DNA from: a bacterium
GTDB lineage: Bacteria > Hydrothermota > UBA3073 > JACQXS01
Assembly: GCA_030592575.1 (NCBI GenBank)
Contig: JAUVIV010000021.1
Span: forward strand, 1 to 32,152
DNA length: 32,152 bases
Reading direction: 5' to 3'
The number at the start of each line of letters is the position of its first letter. Position 1 is the first letter of the stretch. Below, one piece after another: positions 9,022-16,812 of the stretch. Made by a program: the position numbers and the translations under genes. The notes beneath the pieces were generated by a model. The model was not told where the DNA came from and did no database searches. It saw only the letters and a list, made by a program, of their open reading frames with translations.

Positions 9022-9137
9022 TATCCATTCATAAATAATTCATTTTTCGTAGGAGCAGATTCTGTCTGTGAATATCCATATGCAATTTTTTTAATCGCTA
9101 TTGACTTTTAAAATTTTTAGAGTAAGTTGATGTTAAT

Positions 9138-12100
9138 ATGGGAACTTTAAATGATATTATAGAAAAAATATTTGAATCCAAAAAATTCAAAGAAGCAATT
9201 AAATGCAATAAAATAGAGGGACTTCATGGTTCTCTAAAAGCATTTTTTATTGTTTGTTTGGCAAAAAAGTGGGATAAAATTTGTGTGATTACAAAGGAAC
9301 CTGAAGAATTATTTCAAAATATTCAAGTATGGAACAAAGAAAATCAAAAATCAAAACTTAAAAAGGAAAATTTTAAAGATAGAGTTTTTTGTATCCCAGA
9401 GTTGGATAGTGAAGAAGAACTTGAATCTATGTCTATGGAAATAAGGTCAGAAATTCTTACAGGGCTTTCAATGTTGCTGAAATGGGGTACTTGTAACTCA
9501 AAAGTTGCAACTAACAACAGAGGAATAATTGTGAGTGCATCAATAGAGAAACTTCCTTTGCCTGAAGTCGTTAATCGCAAATCGTTAATCGTGAATCGCA
9601 GGACAGAAATTGATATGGATGATTTAGTACAAAGGTTGTCAGGATTTGGATTTAAGAGAGTAGGGACTGTTGAGGAAATTGGAGAGTTTGCAGTTAGGGG
9701 TGGAATTTTGGATTTGTGGGGATACGGAATGAAAAACCCGATGAGAATTGAGTGGTTTGGGGATGAGATTACGAGCATTAGAGAATTTGACTCATTTATG
9801 CAAACATCTTTAAATCAAAAAGAAGAAATTAAAATACTATCTATGAACTTGAAATCAGGAGGTGCAAGTATTGTAAATTATCTATCAGAAGATACATTAC
9901 TTGTATCAGATGGGATTCAATTTCAAGATACTAATAGAGCTAATACAATTCATCTAAGAGAGGGATATCCTGTTAATTCCGAGTCAAGCTATCAAGGAAA
10001 TATTAGAGTATTTACGAATACAATAAAGGAGTTAAAAGCAAAGAAATTTAAAATATTCATAACTTGCGAAAACAAAACTCAAGATTTAAGAGTTTTGGAA
10101 ATTCTTAATCGTGAATTGTTAATTAGAAGCAATGAAAAACTTACTCAAGATGAGTCGGATAATCTACATAACCATAAAGCTATTCAAAATATTGAAGTAA
10201 GACGTGGCAGTTTATCTTCCGGATTTATTTTACCAGATGCTAAGCTTGCGGTCTTTACTTATAGCGACATATTAGGATATAAAATAAGACTTAGACGGCA
10301 GTTGCATCCGTTTATAGGTAGTGGAGTGAGTATTCAAGATTTAACAACACTTAAAACGGGAGACTTTATAGTTAATATAGATCGTGGAATTGGAATATAT
10401 CAATGTTTAGAAAGGGTTGAAGTTGATAATAATAAGATGGATTGTTTAGTAATTTTGTATAAGGGTGGAGATAAATTGTATGTGCCTGTTGATAAGTTTA
10501 ATTTAATTGAACGTTGGGTAGGTTCAAATGGGAATCCCGAACTTACAAAACTTGACTCTTCTGCTTGGGAACGTAAGAAAGAGCGAATTAAGAAAGGGAT
10601 TCAGGATTTGACAAGAGAATTTCTTGCATTATATGCGGAGCGGAAAATACGAAAAGGATACCAATTTTCTCCTGATACAATATGGCAAAGTGAACTTGAA
10701 GTAAAATTTCCATACGAAGAGACGGAAGGGCAATTGGAAGTGATTGAGAAGGTAAAACAAGATATGGAATCAGAATATCCGATGGAGCATCTTGTATGTG
10801 GTGAAGTGGGATATGGAAAAACAGAAGTAGCTTTACGTGCGGCATTTAAGGCAGTAATGAATGAAAAACAAGTCGCAATTCTTTGCCCCACGACAATTCT
10901 TGTTGAACAACATATAAGAACGTTTAGGGATAGACTTGCTGATTTTCCTGTAAGAGTTGAGCAACTTTCAAGATTTCAGAATAAGAAAGAACAACAAAAG
11001 ATTGTTGAATTACTTGGAAATGGGGTAATTGATATTGTAATTGGAACTCATAGATTAAACAGTAAAGATGTGAATTTTAAGGATTTGGGTCTTTTAATTA
11101 TAGATGAAGAGCACAAATTTGGAGTGTTGCAAAAAGAGAAGTTAAAACATATGAGAAAAAACTTGGATATTTTATCTTTGACGGCAACTCCGATTCCGAG
11201 AAGTCTTCATATGTCTTTAGCAGGAATAAGAGAAATATCAGAAATCAAAACACCACCTATTGGTAGAAAACCGATAGTAACTAAAGTTTCTTTTTGGGAT
11301 GAGAATTTGATAGAGCAAGCGATTTTACGTGAGGTTGAGAGTGGGGGACAGGTTTATTTTTTACATAATCGTATAAAGAGTATAGAAGCAATTGCTAATG
11401 TGATTCAGCGTATGAATTCTAAATTTGAAATAGGAATAGCACATGCAGAACTTTCAGTACGAGAACTTGAACGAGTAATGTTTAAATTCTTGAACAAAGA
11501 AATTAATGTTCTTATAACAACCGCTATAATAGGAAGTGGAATAGATATACCGGGTGTGAATACGATAATTATAAATCGTGCAGATAGATTCGGATTGGCA
11601 GAACTTCATCAATTAAGAGGAAGGGTAGGAAGAAGTGAAAAACATGCTTATTGTTATTTAATTGTTTCTCGACACATGGCTATGGAAGCAAAAAAAAGAA
11701 TTCAGGTAATAGCAATGCATACGGAACTTGGGGCAGGGTTTAAAATCGCTATGCGAGACCTTGAAATGAGAGGAACCGGGAATCTATTAGGCAAAGAGCA
11801 ACATGGATACATTCATACACTTGGATATGAGTTATATACAAAATTGCTTGAAGAAACTATAAGGACAATGAAAGGAGAAAAAATAGAAAAGGAAATAGAA
11901 CCTGAACTGAAACTTGGAGTAAATTGTTATATTCCTGATTCGTATGTTGACCCTAGGCGGAAGCTTACTCTTTATAAGAGATTAGCAGGATTTAGGGATG
12001 AAACTTGTATTGATACATTCAAGGATGAGCTTATAGACAGATTTGGTAAGTTGCCTGATTCGGTTAAATCTCTTTTGCTTGTAGCACAAATTAAGATACT

Positions 12101-12284
12101 TGCGAGAAAAAGAAAGATAATAAAAATACAAAATACAAATGGATACGAGTTTATTTTTGCAAAACTACCAGATGAATTATGGTTTAATAAAAATAAAATT
12201 TCGTACGTAGAACCAAGAAAAGAAGGAATTGGAATTGGAATACAAGTAAAAAATCTGGATGAATTAAAAAAAGTCTTGCATTAA
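9138..12284 (+). CDS. mfd: Transcription-repair coupling factor Mfd
   Basis: This 1048-residue ATP-dependent translocase pushes stalled RNA polymerase off DNA and recruits UvrA for nucleotide-excision repair. In order: a divergent N-terminal UvrB-homology module; a CarD-like RNA-polymerase-interaction domain (KTGDFIVNIDRGIGIYQC, about 404-460); and RecG-like helicase lobes with Walker A GEVGYGKTE (about 555), DEEH (about 656), TATPIPRSLH (about 681) and QLRGRVGRS. A C-terminal TRCF domain covers about 935-1030. It is about 100 residues shorter than the E. coli protein, mainly in the N-terminal half. That half carries three short period-7 DNA tracts (9491-9518, 9569-9599, 10103-10123) encoding locally odd peptide such as NRKSLIVNRR. 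No strong Shine-Dalgarno precedes the ATG. Confidence 0.95.
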   Translation: MGTLNDIIEKIFESKKFKEAIKCNKIEGLHGSLKAFFIVCLAKKWDKICVITKEPEELFQNIQVWNKENQKSKLKKENFKDRVFCIPELDSEEELESMSMEIRSEILTGLSMLLKWGTCNSKVATNNRGIIVSASIEKLPLPEVVNRKSLIVNRRTEIDMDDLVQRLSGFGFKRVGTVEEIGEFAVRGGILDLWGYGMKNPMRIEWFGDEITSIREFDSFMQTSLNQKEEIKILSMNLKSGGASIVNYLSEDTLLVSDGIQFQDTNRANTIHLREGYPVNSESSYQGNIRVFTNTIKELKAKKFKIFITCENKTQDLRVLEILNRELLIRSNEKLTQDESDNLHNHKAIQNIEVRRGSLSSGFILPDAKLAVFTYSDILGYKIRLRRQLHPFIGSGVSIQDLTTLKTGDFIVNIDRGIGIYQCLERVEVDNNKMDCLVILYKGGDKLYVPVDKFNLIERWVGSNGNPELTKLDSSAWERKKERIKKGIQDLTREFLALYAERKIRKGYQFSPDTIWQSELEVKFPYEETEGQLEVIEKVKQDMESEYPMEHLVCGEVGYGKTEVALRAAFKAVMNEKQVAILCPTTILVEQHIRTFRDRLADFPVRVEQLSRFQNKKEQQKIVELLGNGVIDIVIGTHRLNSKDVNFKDLGLLIIDEEHKFGVLQKEKLKHMRKNLDILSLTATPIPRSLHMSLAGIREISEIKTPPIGRKPIVTKVSFWDENLIEQAILREVESGGQVYFLHNRIKSIEAIANVIQRMNSKFEIGIAHAELSVRELERVMFKFLNKEINVLITTAIIGSGIDIPGVNTIIINRADRFGLAELHQLRGRVGRSEKHAYCYLIVSRHMAMEAKKRIQVIAMHTELGAGFKIAMRDLEMRGTGNLLGKEQHGYIHTLGYELYTKLLEETIRTMKGEKIEKEIEPELKLGVNCYIPDSYVDPRRKLTLYKRLAGFRDETCIDTFKDELIDRFGKLPDSVKSLLLVAQIKILARKRKIIKIQNTNGYEFIFAKLPDELWFNKNKISYVEPRKEGIGIGIQVKNLDELKKVLH
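9491..9518. repeat. Period-7 tract inside mfd (TTGTAAC-type)
   Basis: Four contiguous heptamers can be read here, including TTGTAAC (9491-9497) and TTGCAAC (9505-9511). Their complements GTTACAA and GTTGCAA occur in the array at 15264 in an unrelated gene. The tract is in frame with mfd. Confidence 0.55.
9569..9599. repeat. Period-7 tract inside mfd (CGTGAAT-type)
   Basis: Four contiguous CG-N-N-AAT heptamers: CGTTAAT at 9569 and 9583, CGCAAAT at 9576 and CGTGAAT at 9590, then a partial CGC. CGTGAAT is the exact complement of ATTCACG, the unit of the array at 15367. It encodes the in-frame peptide around NRKSLIVNR. Confidence 0.8.
10103..10123. repeat. Short period-7 tract inside mfd
   Basis: Three heptamers ending in AAT (TCTTAAT, CGTGAAT, TGTTAAT) run from 10103 to 10123. 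The middle unit is identical to the one at 9590. Confidence 0.5.
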
Positions 12285-12342
12285 TAAATAAAAATTGTAA
12301 AATTATAAACAGTTAATTTGTGTAAAAAAAGGAGGCATAATT

Positions 12343-13773
12343 ATGAAAAAGTATTTTTTAATTATATTTGGGACAATGGTATTTTTAGAAGTAGGAATAT
12401 GTGCAGAAGCACCTGATACTGCATGGACACGAAAATTTGGGGAATTAGAGATAGGATATTCTGTCCAGCAAACACAAGATGGTGGATATATTATGACAGG
12501 AGATAGAGGCTCTTGTATTGGATTCAAAGGTATTCCACTTATAAAGACAGATTCGTTGGGTAATAAAGAGTGGTACAAAACTCACTCTATAATAGATAGT
12601 GTTGGCTATGGGTATTCCGTAAGAGAGACACAGGATGGAGGATATATAGTAACAGGGATTATAGGAGGGGATGTTGCGCTTCTAAAGGTAGATTCACTTG
12701 GTAACAAAGAATGGGGCAAGAGATTTGGTGGTGATAATTGTGATATGGGTTATTCTGTTCAACAAACACAGGATAATGGGTATATTGTTACCGGATACAC
12801 ATATTCTTATGGTGCAGGTCAGTCAGACGTTTGGCTAATAAAGACAGATTCACTTGGTAACAAGAAGTGGGACAAAACTTTTGGTGGTGAACATTCTGAA
12901 AAAAGTTATTCTGTACAACAGACACAGGATGGCGGATATATTATTACCGGAAAGACATATGATATAAGTGGTGATTTTGAGGTTTGGCTCATAAAGGCTG
13001 ATTCACTTGGAGATAAAGAGTGGGATAAAGCTTTTTTTGGGGGAGGAAGCTATTCTGTTCAGCAAACACAGGATGGTGGATATGTTATTACGGGAGTGAG
13101 TAACCCCAACAACAAGGCCTTTCTTATAAAAACAGATTCACTCGGTAATAAAGAATGGGAAAAAATATTTAATGGGACCCCCGGTGGAAAAGCAGGATAT
13201 TCTGTGGTCTTGATTTTTAATGGTGGATACTTTATTGTTGGCTATTATGAAGGCGGTCGTATTTGGGCAATAAGAACCGATATATCCGGAGATATGTTAT
13301 GGACAAAAATTTGGGGAATCCCTGAGGGCTATCATATTGGCTATTCCGGACAACAAACCAGAGATGGTGGATATATCATAACTGGAACTACTTCTCCCAC
13401 CGCTCCTCCAACTGGTGAGAAACTCTGGCTTATAAAATTAGAATCTGATGCAGGAATAGAAGAAAGTAAAATAGATTCACCCAATGAATTCTTGCTTTCT
13501 CAAAATTCTTCTAACCCTTTTATAAATTCTACCGAAATTAAATTCGGATTACCAAAAAATTCCGATGTGAATGTCAGCATTTATAATCTTGTTGGAAAAA
13601 AAGTAACGACTCTTATAGATGAACCAAGAAATACAGGTTGTTATACTACAAAATGGGATGCGACTGATAATTCAGGAGAGAGAGTTGCAACAGGCATATA
13701 TTTCGCTAAATTATCTGCGAGAGTAGAGAATAAAACTTACACAAAGACGGAAAAGCTGTGTCTTATGAGATAA
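12343..13773 (+). CDS. Secreted seven-repeat propeller protein with C-terminal sorting domain
   Basis: A 476-residue exported protein. A signal peptide covers about residues 1-22, ending near GICAEA. Seven repeats follow with the core YSVQQTQDGGYIITG plus WLIKTDSLGNKEW, the fourth repeat unit set being almost identical to its neighbours. Seven such units would close a beta-propeller. The C-terminal ~85 residues (SQNSSNPFINSTEIKFGLP to TKTEKLCLMR) form a FlgD-like Ig/Por secretion (T9SS type A) sorting domain with GIYFAKL near the end. The ATG has a strong AGGAGG at 12330-12335. The gene begins the secretome island 58 bases after mfd. Binding or enzymatic activity is unknown. Confidence 0.82.
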   Translation: MKKYFLIIFGTMVFLEVGICAEAPDTAWTRKFGELEIGYSVQQTQDGGYIMTGDRGSCIGFKGIPLIKTDSLGNKEWYKTHSIIDSVGYGYSVRETQDGGYIVTGIIGGDVALLKVDSLGNKEWGKRFGGDNCDMGYSVQQTQDNGYIVTGYTYSYGAGQSDVWLIKTDSLGNKKWDKTFGGEHSEKSYSVQQTQDGGYIITGKTYDISGDFEVWLIKADSLGDKEWDKAFFGGGSYSVQQTQDGGYVITGVSNPNNKAFLIKTDSLGNKEWEKIFNGTPGGKAGYSVVLIFNGGYFIVGYYEGGRIWAIRTDISGDMLWTKIWGIPEGYHIGYSGQQTRDGGYIITGTTSPTAPPTGEKLWLIKLESDAGIEESKIDSPNEFLLSQNSSNPFINSTEIKFGLPKNSDVNVSIYNLVGKKVTTLIDEPRNTGCYTTKWDATDNSGERVATGIYFAKLSARVENKTYTKTEKLCLMR

Positions 13774-13884
13774 TCTTTGCATTGCAAAAAGGGAGAAAAA
13801 AAATGTTTGTCTCTGTGCTTTCTCATGTGGGCTTTTAGGGGCAAAGGAAAAGAATGAAATTTGTTGACATAGAAGGAGATAAAA

Positions 13885-15549
13885 ATGAGAAGATTTCATA
13901 AATTAAGTGAAAAGTTATTGTTAACTTTTCTTTTTGTTTTTAGTTTGATTTTAATCGGGAATACGAAAGTGTTAGGATATGATTGGGCAGTTGACCCAAC
14001 TGACCAATTTAACGCTTATTTTGGGCGGTCTGTTTCTTCCGGTGATATAAATGGAGATGGGTATGATGATATAATAGCGGGAGCTAAGAGTTGGACCGGT
14101 GATTCAGTTAATGAGGGGAGAGTTTATGTTTACTATGGGAGTAACAGTGGATTAGGTACAGTCCCTTTACAGATAGCCAATCCAGTTAGTCAAGTTGGAG
14201 CTTGTTTTGGGTATTCTATCTCATCAGGTGATGTAAATGGAGATAGTTATGATGATGTGATAATAGGAGTTCCCTATTGGGACGGTGATACTACAAATGA
14301 GGGGCGTGTTTATGTTTATTATGGGGATAGCAGTGGATTAGATACATTTCCTTCATGGACAGTTAATCCTACTAATCAACATTATTCTAAGTTTGGGACT
14401 TCTGTCTCCTCAGGTGATATAAATGGAGATAGTTACGATGATGTAATAATAGGAGCTAATAGTTACGATGCTGATTCAGATAGTGAGGGGCGTGTTTATG
14501 TTTATTTTGGAAGTAGCAGTGGGTTAGATACAATTCCTTCGTGGACAGCTGACCCAACAAATCAATATGGTGCTCATTTTGGGTATTCTGTTTCATCAGG
14601 TGATGTAAATGGAGATAGTTATGACGATGTAATAATAGGAGCTCCTCATTGGAGCAGTAGTGATAGTTCTGAAGGGCGTGTTTATGTTTATTTTGGTGGT
14701 AGCAGTGGATTAGGCACAATTCCTTCCTGGATGGTTGATCCAACTAATCAGGCATGGGCTTATTTTGGGTATTCTGTTTCCTCAGGTGATGTAAATGGAG
14801 ATAGTTATAATGATGTGATAATAGGAGTCATAAGTTGGGATGGTGATACAACTGATGAGGGGCGTGTTTATGTTTATTATGGTAATAGCAGTGGATTAAA
14901 TGCAGTTCCTTGGATAGTCGACCCTACAAATGAATATTGGAGTTTTTTTGGGTATTCTGTCTCCTCAGGTGATGTAAATGGAGATAGTTATGATGATGTA
15001 ATAATAGGAGCCAGTAAATGCAATGGTGGTAAGGGACGTGTTTATGTTTATCGTGGAAGTGGCGATGGATTAGATACAATTCCTTCCTTGACAGCTAACC
15101 CAACGAATCAAATTGGTACTGGTTTTGGTCATGCTATTTCATCAGGCAATGTAAATGGAGATGGGTATGATGATATAATAATAGGAGCTAGTGGTTGGGA
15201 CGGTGAAGAAGGCAATGAGGGTCGTGTTTATTGTTATTATGGTCCATTATTGGGAGTAGAAGAACACAAGGCACAAGTTACAAGGCATAAGTTGCAAGTG
15301 GAAGTTTATCCAAATCCATTTTTTGAACAGACCGTTATTCGTTATTCGTCATTCGGAAATCGGACGATTCACGATTTACGATTCACGATTCACGATGTGA
15401 TGGGACGATTAGTGGAAGAAAGAAGGGTAGGATTAGAAGATTCAAAATTGAAGATTCAAGATTACAAAATAGGTAAAAACTTATGTGCGGGAGTTTACTT
15501 TGTGAAGGTAAAAGGATATGAACCTACAAAAATAATAAAATTAAGATAG
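13885..15549 (+). CDS. Secreted seven-repeat FG-GAP (integrin-alpha-like) protein
   Basis: This 554-residue protein has a signal peptide (about 1-32) and seven FG-GAP repeats. The core is FGYSVSSGDVNGDSYDDVIIG, each with a DxNxDxxxD calcium-binding loop and an EGRVYVYYG strand, so a seven-bladed propeller is expected. The C-terminal ~100 residues keep the start and end of a Por-type sorting domain (VEVYPNPF and CAGVYFVKV). They are interrupted by peptide encoded by three period-7 DNA arrays (15264-15298, 15334-15396, 15431-15465). The reading frame stays open through all of them. AAGGAG (13873-13878) precedes the ATG and the stop is nine bases from the next gene. A role in surface adhesion is likely but unproven. 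Confidence 0.85.
   Translation: MRRFHKLSEKLLLTFLFVFSLILIGNTKVLGYDWAVDPTDQFNAYFGRSVSSGDINGDGYDDIIAGAKSWTGDSVNEGRVYVYYGSNSGLGTVPLQIANPVSQVGACFGYSISSGDVNGDSYDDVIIGVPYWDGDTTNEGRVYVYYGDSSGLDTFPSWTVNPTNQHYSKFGTSVSSGDINGDSYDDVIIGANSYDADSDSEGRVYVYFGSSSGLDTIPSWTADPTNQYGAHFGYSVSSGDVNGDSYDDVIIGAPHWSSSDSSEGRVYVYFGGSSGLGTIPSWMVDPTNQAWAYFGYSVSSGDVNGDSYNDVIIGVISWDGDTTDEGRVYVYYGNSSGLNAVPWIVDPTNEYWSFFGYSVSSGDVNGDSYDDVIIGASKCNGGKGRVYVYRGSGDGLDTIPSLTANPTNQIGTGFGHAISSGNVNGDGYDDIIIGASGWDGEEGNEGRVYCYYGPLLGVEEHKAQVTRHKLQVEVYPNPFFEQTVIRYSSFGNRTIHDLRFTIHDVMGRLVEERRVGLEDSKLKIQDYKIGKNLCAGVYFVKVKGYEPTKIIKLR
15264..15298. repeat. Period-7 array (NNACAAG-type) in the FG-GAP gene
   Basis: Five contiguous heptamers match the pattern NN(A/G)(C/T)AAG, among them GCACAAG (15271) and TTACAAG (15278). 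The array lies just before the YPNPF motif of the sorting domain and stays in frame. Confidence 0.8.
15334..15396. repeat. Period-7 array of nine units in the FG-GAP gene
   Basis: Nine contiguous heptamers in one phase, 63 bases or exactly 21 codons. The first two are identical (GTTATTC at 15334 and 15341). The last four are TCACGAT-type (15369, 15376, 15383, 15390), three identical and one with a single change. Read in another phase the last part is ATTCACG, the complement of CGTGAAT in mfd. Confidence 0.9.
15431..15465. repeat. Period-7 array (AGATTCA-type) in the FG-GAP gene
   Basis: Five heptamers in one phase with AGATTCA at 15438 and 15452, AAATTGA at 15445 and AGATTAC at 15459. It encodes the charged stretch around DSKLKIQDYK inside the sorting domain. 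Confidence 0.75.
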
Positions 15550-15558
15550 GGAGGAAAC

Positions 15559-16812
15559 ATGAGATTTTTTTATAAACTAAGAAAAGAAAGTGGAATGGTT
15601 CTTGCTTTCCTACTTTGTGCGATGAATTCTGGATTATCTGCTTCCGGAAGTTCGTCTGTAATAGTAGAAGTTAATACTCCTGTTTCTGATTTGACTTTCT
15701 CAACAGAAAAAGATTCCTTTGATTTAATTGGAATAAAGGGATGTGAGTTTGACACAGATACCACTCATTTAGGAGAGCCATTTCTACCAGTAAAAGTTGT
15801 CCATATTATCATTCCACCTAATATGAATGTAGATTCTGTTTCTATTGTTTCTTCTTCTCAATATGTTCTCCCGGACACATATTTAATCTGCCCGACTCAA
15901 TATCCAGTGGCTCACGAAGATAGGGAGTTTGTATCACCGGATTCTACGATATATGAAAGTGATAAAATTTTTCCAGGTATTTCTACATATGAAATTTGTT
16001 CGGGAAATCTTGCCGGTTATAAAATTACAACAATTGTAATAAGACCACTCCAATACAAGCCATTGAGTAGGCAAGTAATTTTACATACTGGATTATCAGT
16101 AACTACTGTGCTTACTCAAGGTGAAAATACCTCACTTCCTATAATGCGGAGGAGTACAGATACTCGTGATTTTTATGAAAAAATAATTAAAGATATGGTT
16201 TTAAATCCGGAATATATTGAAAACTGCAGACCCGTTATAAGAAGTTTAGAGAAAAGTTCAAAATCTGGAAAATTGACTATTAAAGAATTTCCTTCAATAG
16301 AAGGAACTGCACCTGAATATATTATTATCACCACGGGAGCTCTTGAGACAGCATTTCAGGAATTAGCAAATAAAAAGACTTCGGAAGGAATTCCTGCGGT
16401 GGTAAAAACCATTGGATGGATAACTACGAATTATCCAGGTTGTGATACTGAAGAGAAAATTCGCAATTTTCTGATAGATGCGAAGACAAAATGGGATAAC
16501 CGATGGGTACTTCTTGGCGGCGATGTAGAACTTGTTCCTACAAGACTTACGGGCAAATATCGCTTTGAGGAACCGATTACAACTGATTACTATTATTCAG
16601 ACTTGTTGAGTGGTAATTGGAATTCAGATGGAGATAATGTTTTTGGTGAAAGCAGTGGAGATATAGATTATCAACCTGATGTTTTTGTTGGTAGATTACC
16701 TGCTGAGACTGAGGGGGAAGTATATGGGCTTATCTCAAAATTAAGCCAGTATGAGTCTCCTGGTTTTTCCCACAAAGACTACCAGAAAAAAAGTACTTCT
16801 TTATTCTGGTAA
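15559..16812 (+). CDS. C25 (gingipain-type) peptidase, N-terminal fragment before a frameshift
   Basis: The fragment is 417 residues with GGGAGG just before the ATG. A signal peptide (about 1-30) leads into a propeptide, then the start of the C25 catalytic domain. The marks are YIIITTGAL, KIRNFLIDAKTKW, WVLLGGDVELVPTR, TDYYYSDLLSGNWNSDGD and PDVFVGRLPAE, all typical of this cysteine-peptidase family. The frame then runs through an A7 tract (16786-16792) and ends at a stop 18 bases later. The rest of the catalytic domain, including the His and Cys, continues one base out of phase. With six A's the two frames would join as QKKVLLYSG without loss. Either the gene is truly broken, the assembly has a homopolymer error, or transcriptional slippage restores the product. 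Confidence 0.85.
   Translation: MRFFYKLRKESGMVLAFLLCAMNSGLSASGSSSVIVEVNTPVSDLTFSTEKDSFDLIGIKGCEFDTDTTHLGEPFLPVKVVHIIIPPNMNVDSVSIVSSSQYVLPDTYLICPTQYPVAHEDREFVSPDSTIYESDKIFPGISTYEICSGNLAGYKITTIVIRPLQYKPLSRQVILHTGLSVTTVLTQGENTSLPIMRRSTDTRDFYEKIIKDMVLNPEYIENCRPVIRSLEKSSKSGKLTIKEFPSIEGTAPEYIIITTGALETAFQELANKKTSEGIPAVVKTIGWITTNYPGCDTEEKIRNFLIDAKTKWDNRWVLLGGDVELVPTRLTGKYRFEEPITTDYYYSDLLSGNWNSDGDNVFGESSGDIDYQPDVFVGRLPAETEGEVYGLISKLSQYESPGFSHKDYQKKSTSLFW

Noticed and set aside
9344-9778. 144-codon minus-strand frame inside mfd
   Set aside because: Antisense shadow of a well-supported gene, helped by the period-7 tracts.
13863-13868. TTGACA just before the FG-GAP gene
   Set aside because: Only 16 bases separate it from the start codon, so no -10 or transcription start can fit; the AAGGAG ribosome site occupies the space.
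16786-16792. Programmed ribosomal frameshift at A7
   Set aside because: Joining the frames needs +1 (or -2), whereas A-run slippery sites usually give -1, and no downstream stimulatory structure was seen. An indel or transcriptional slippage is simpler.
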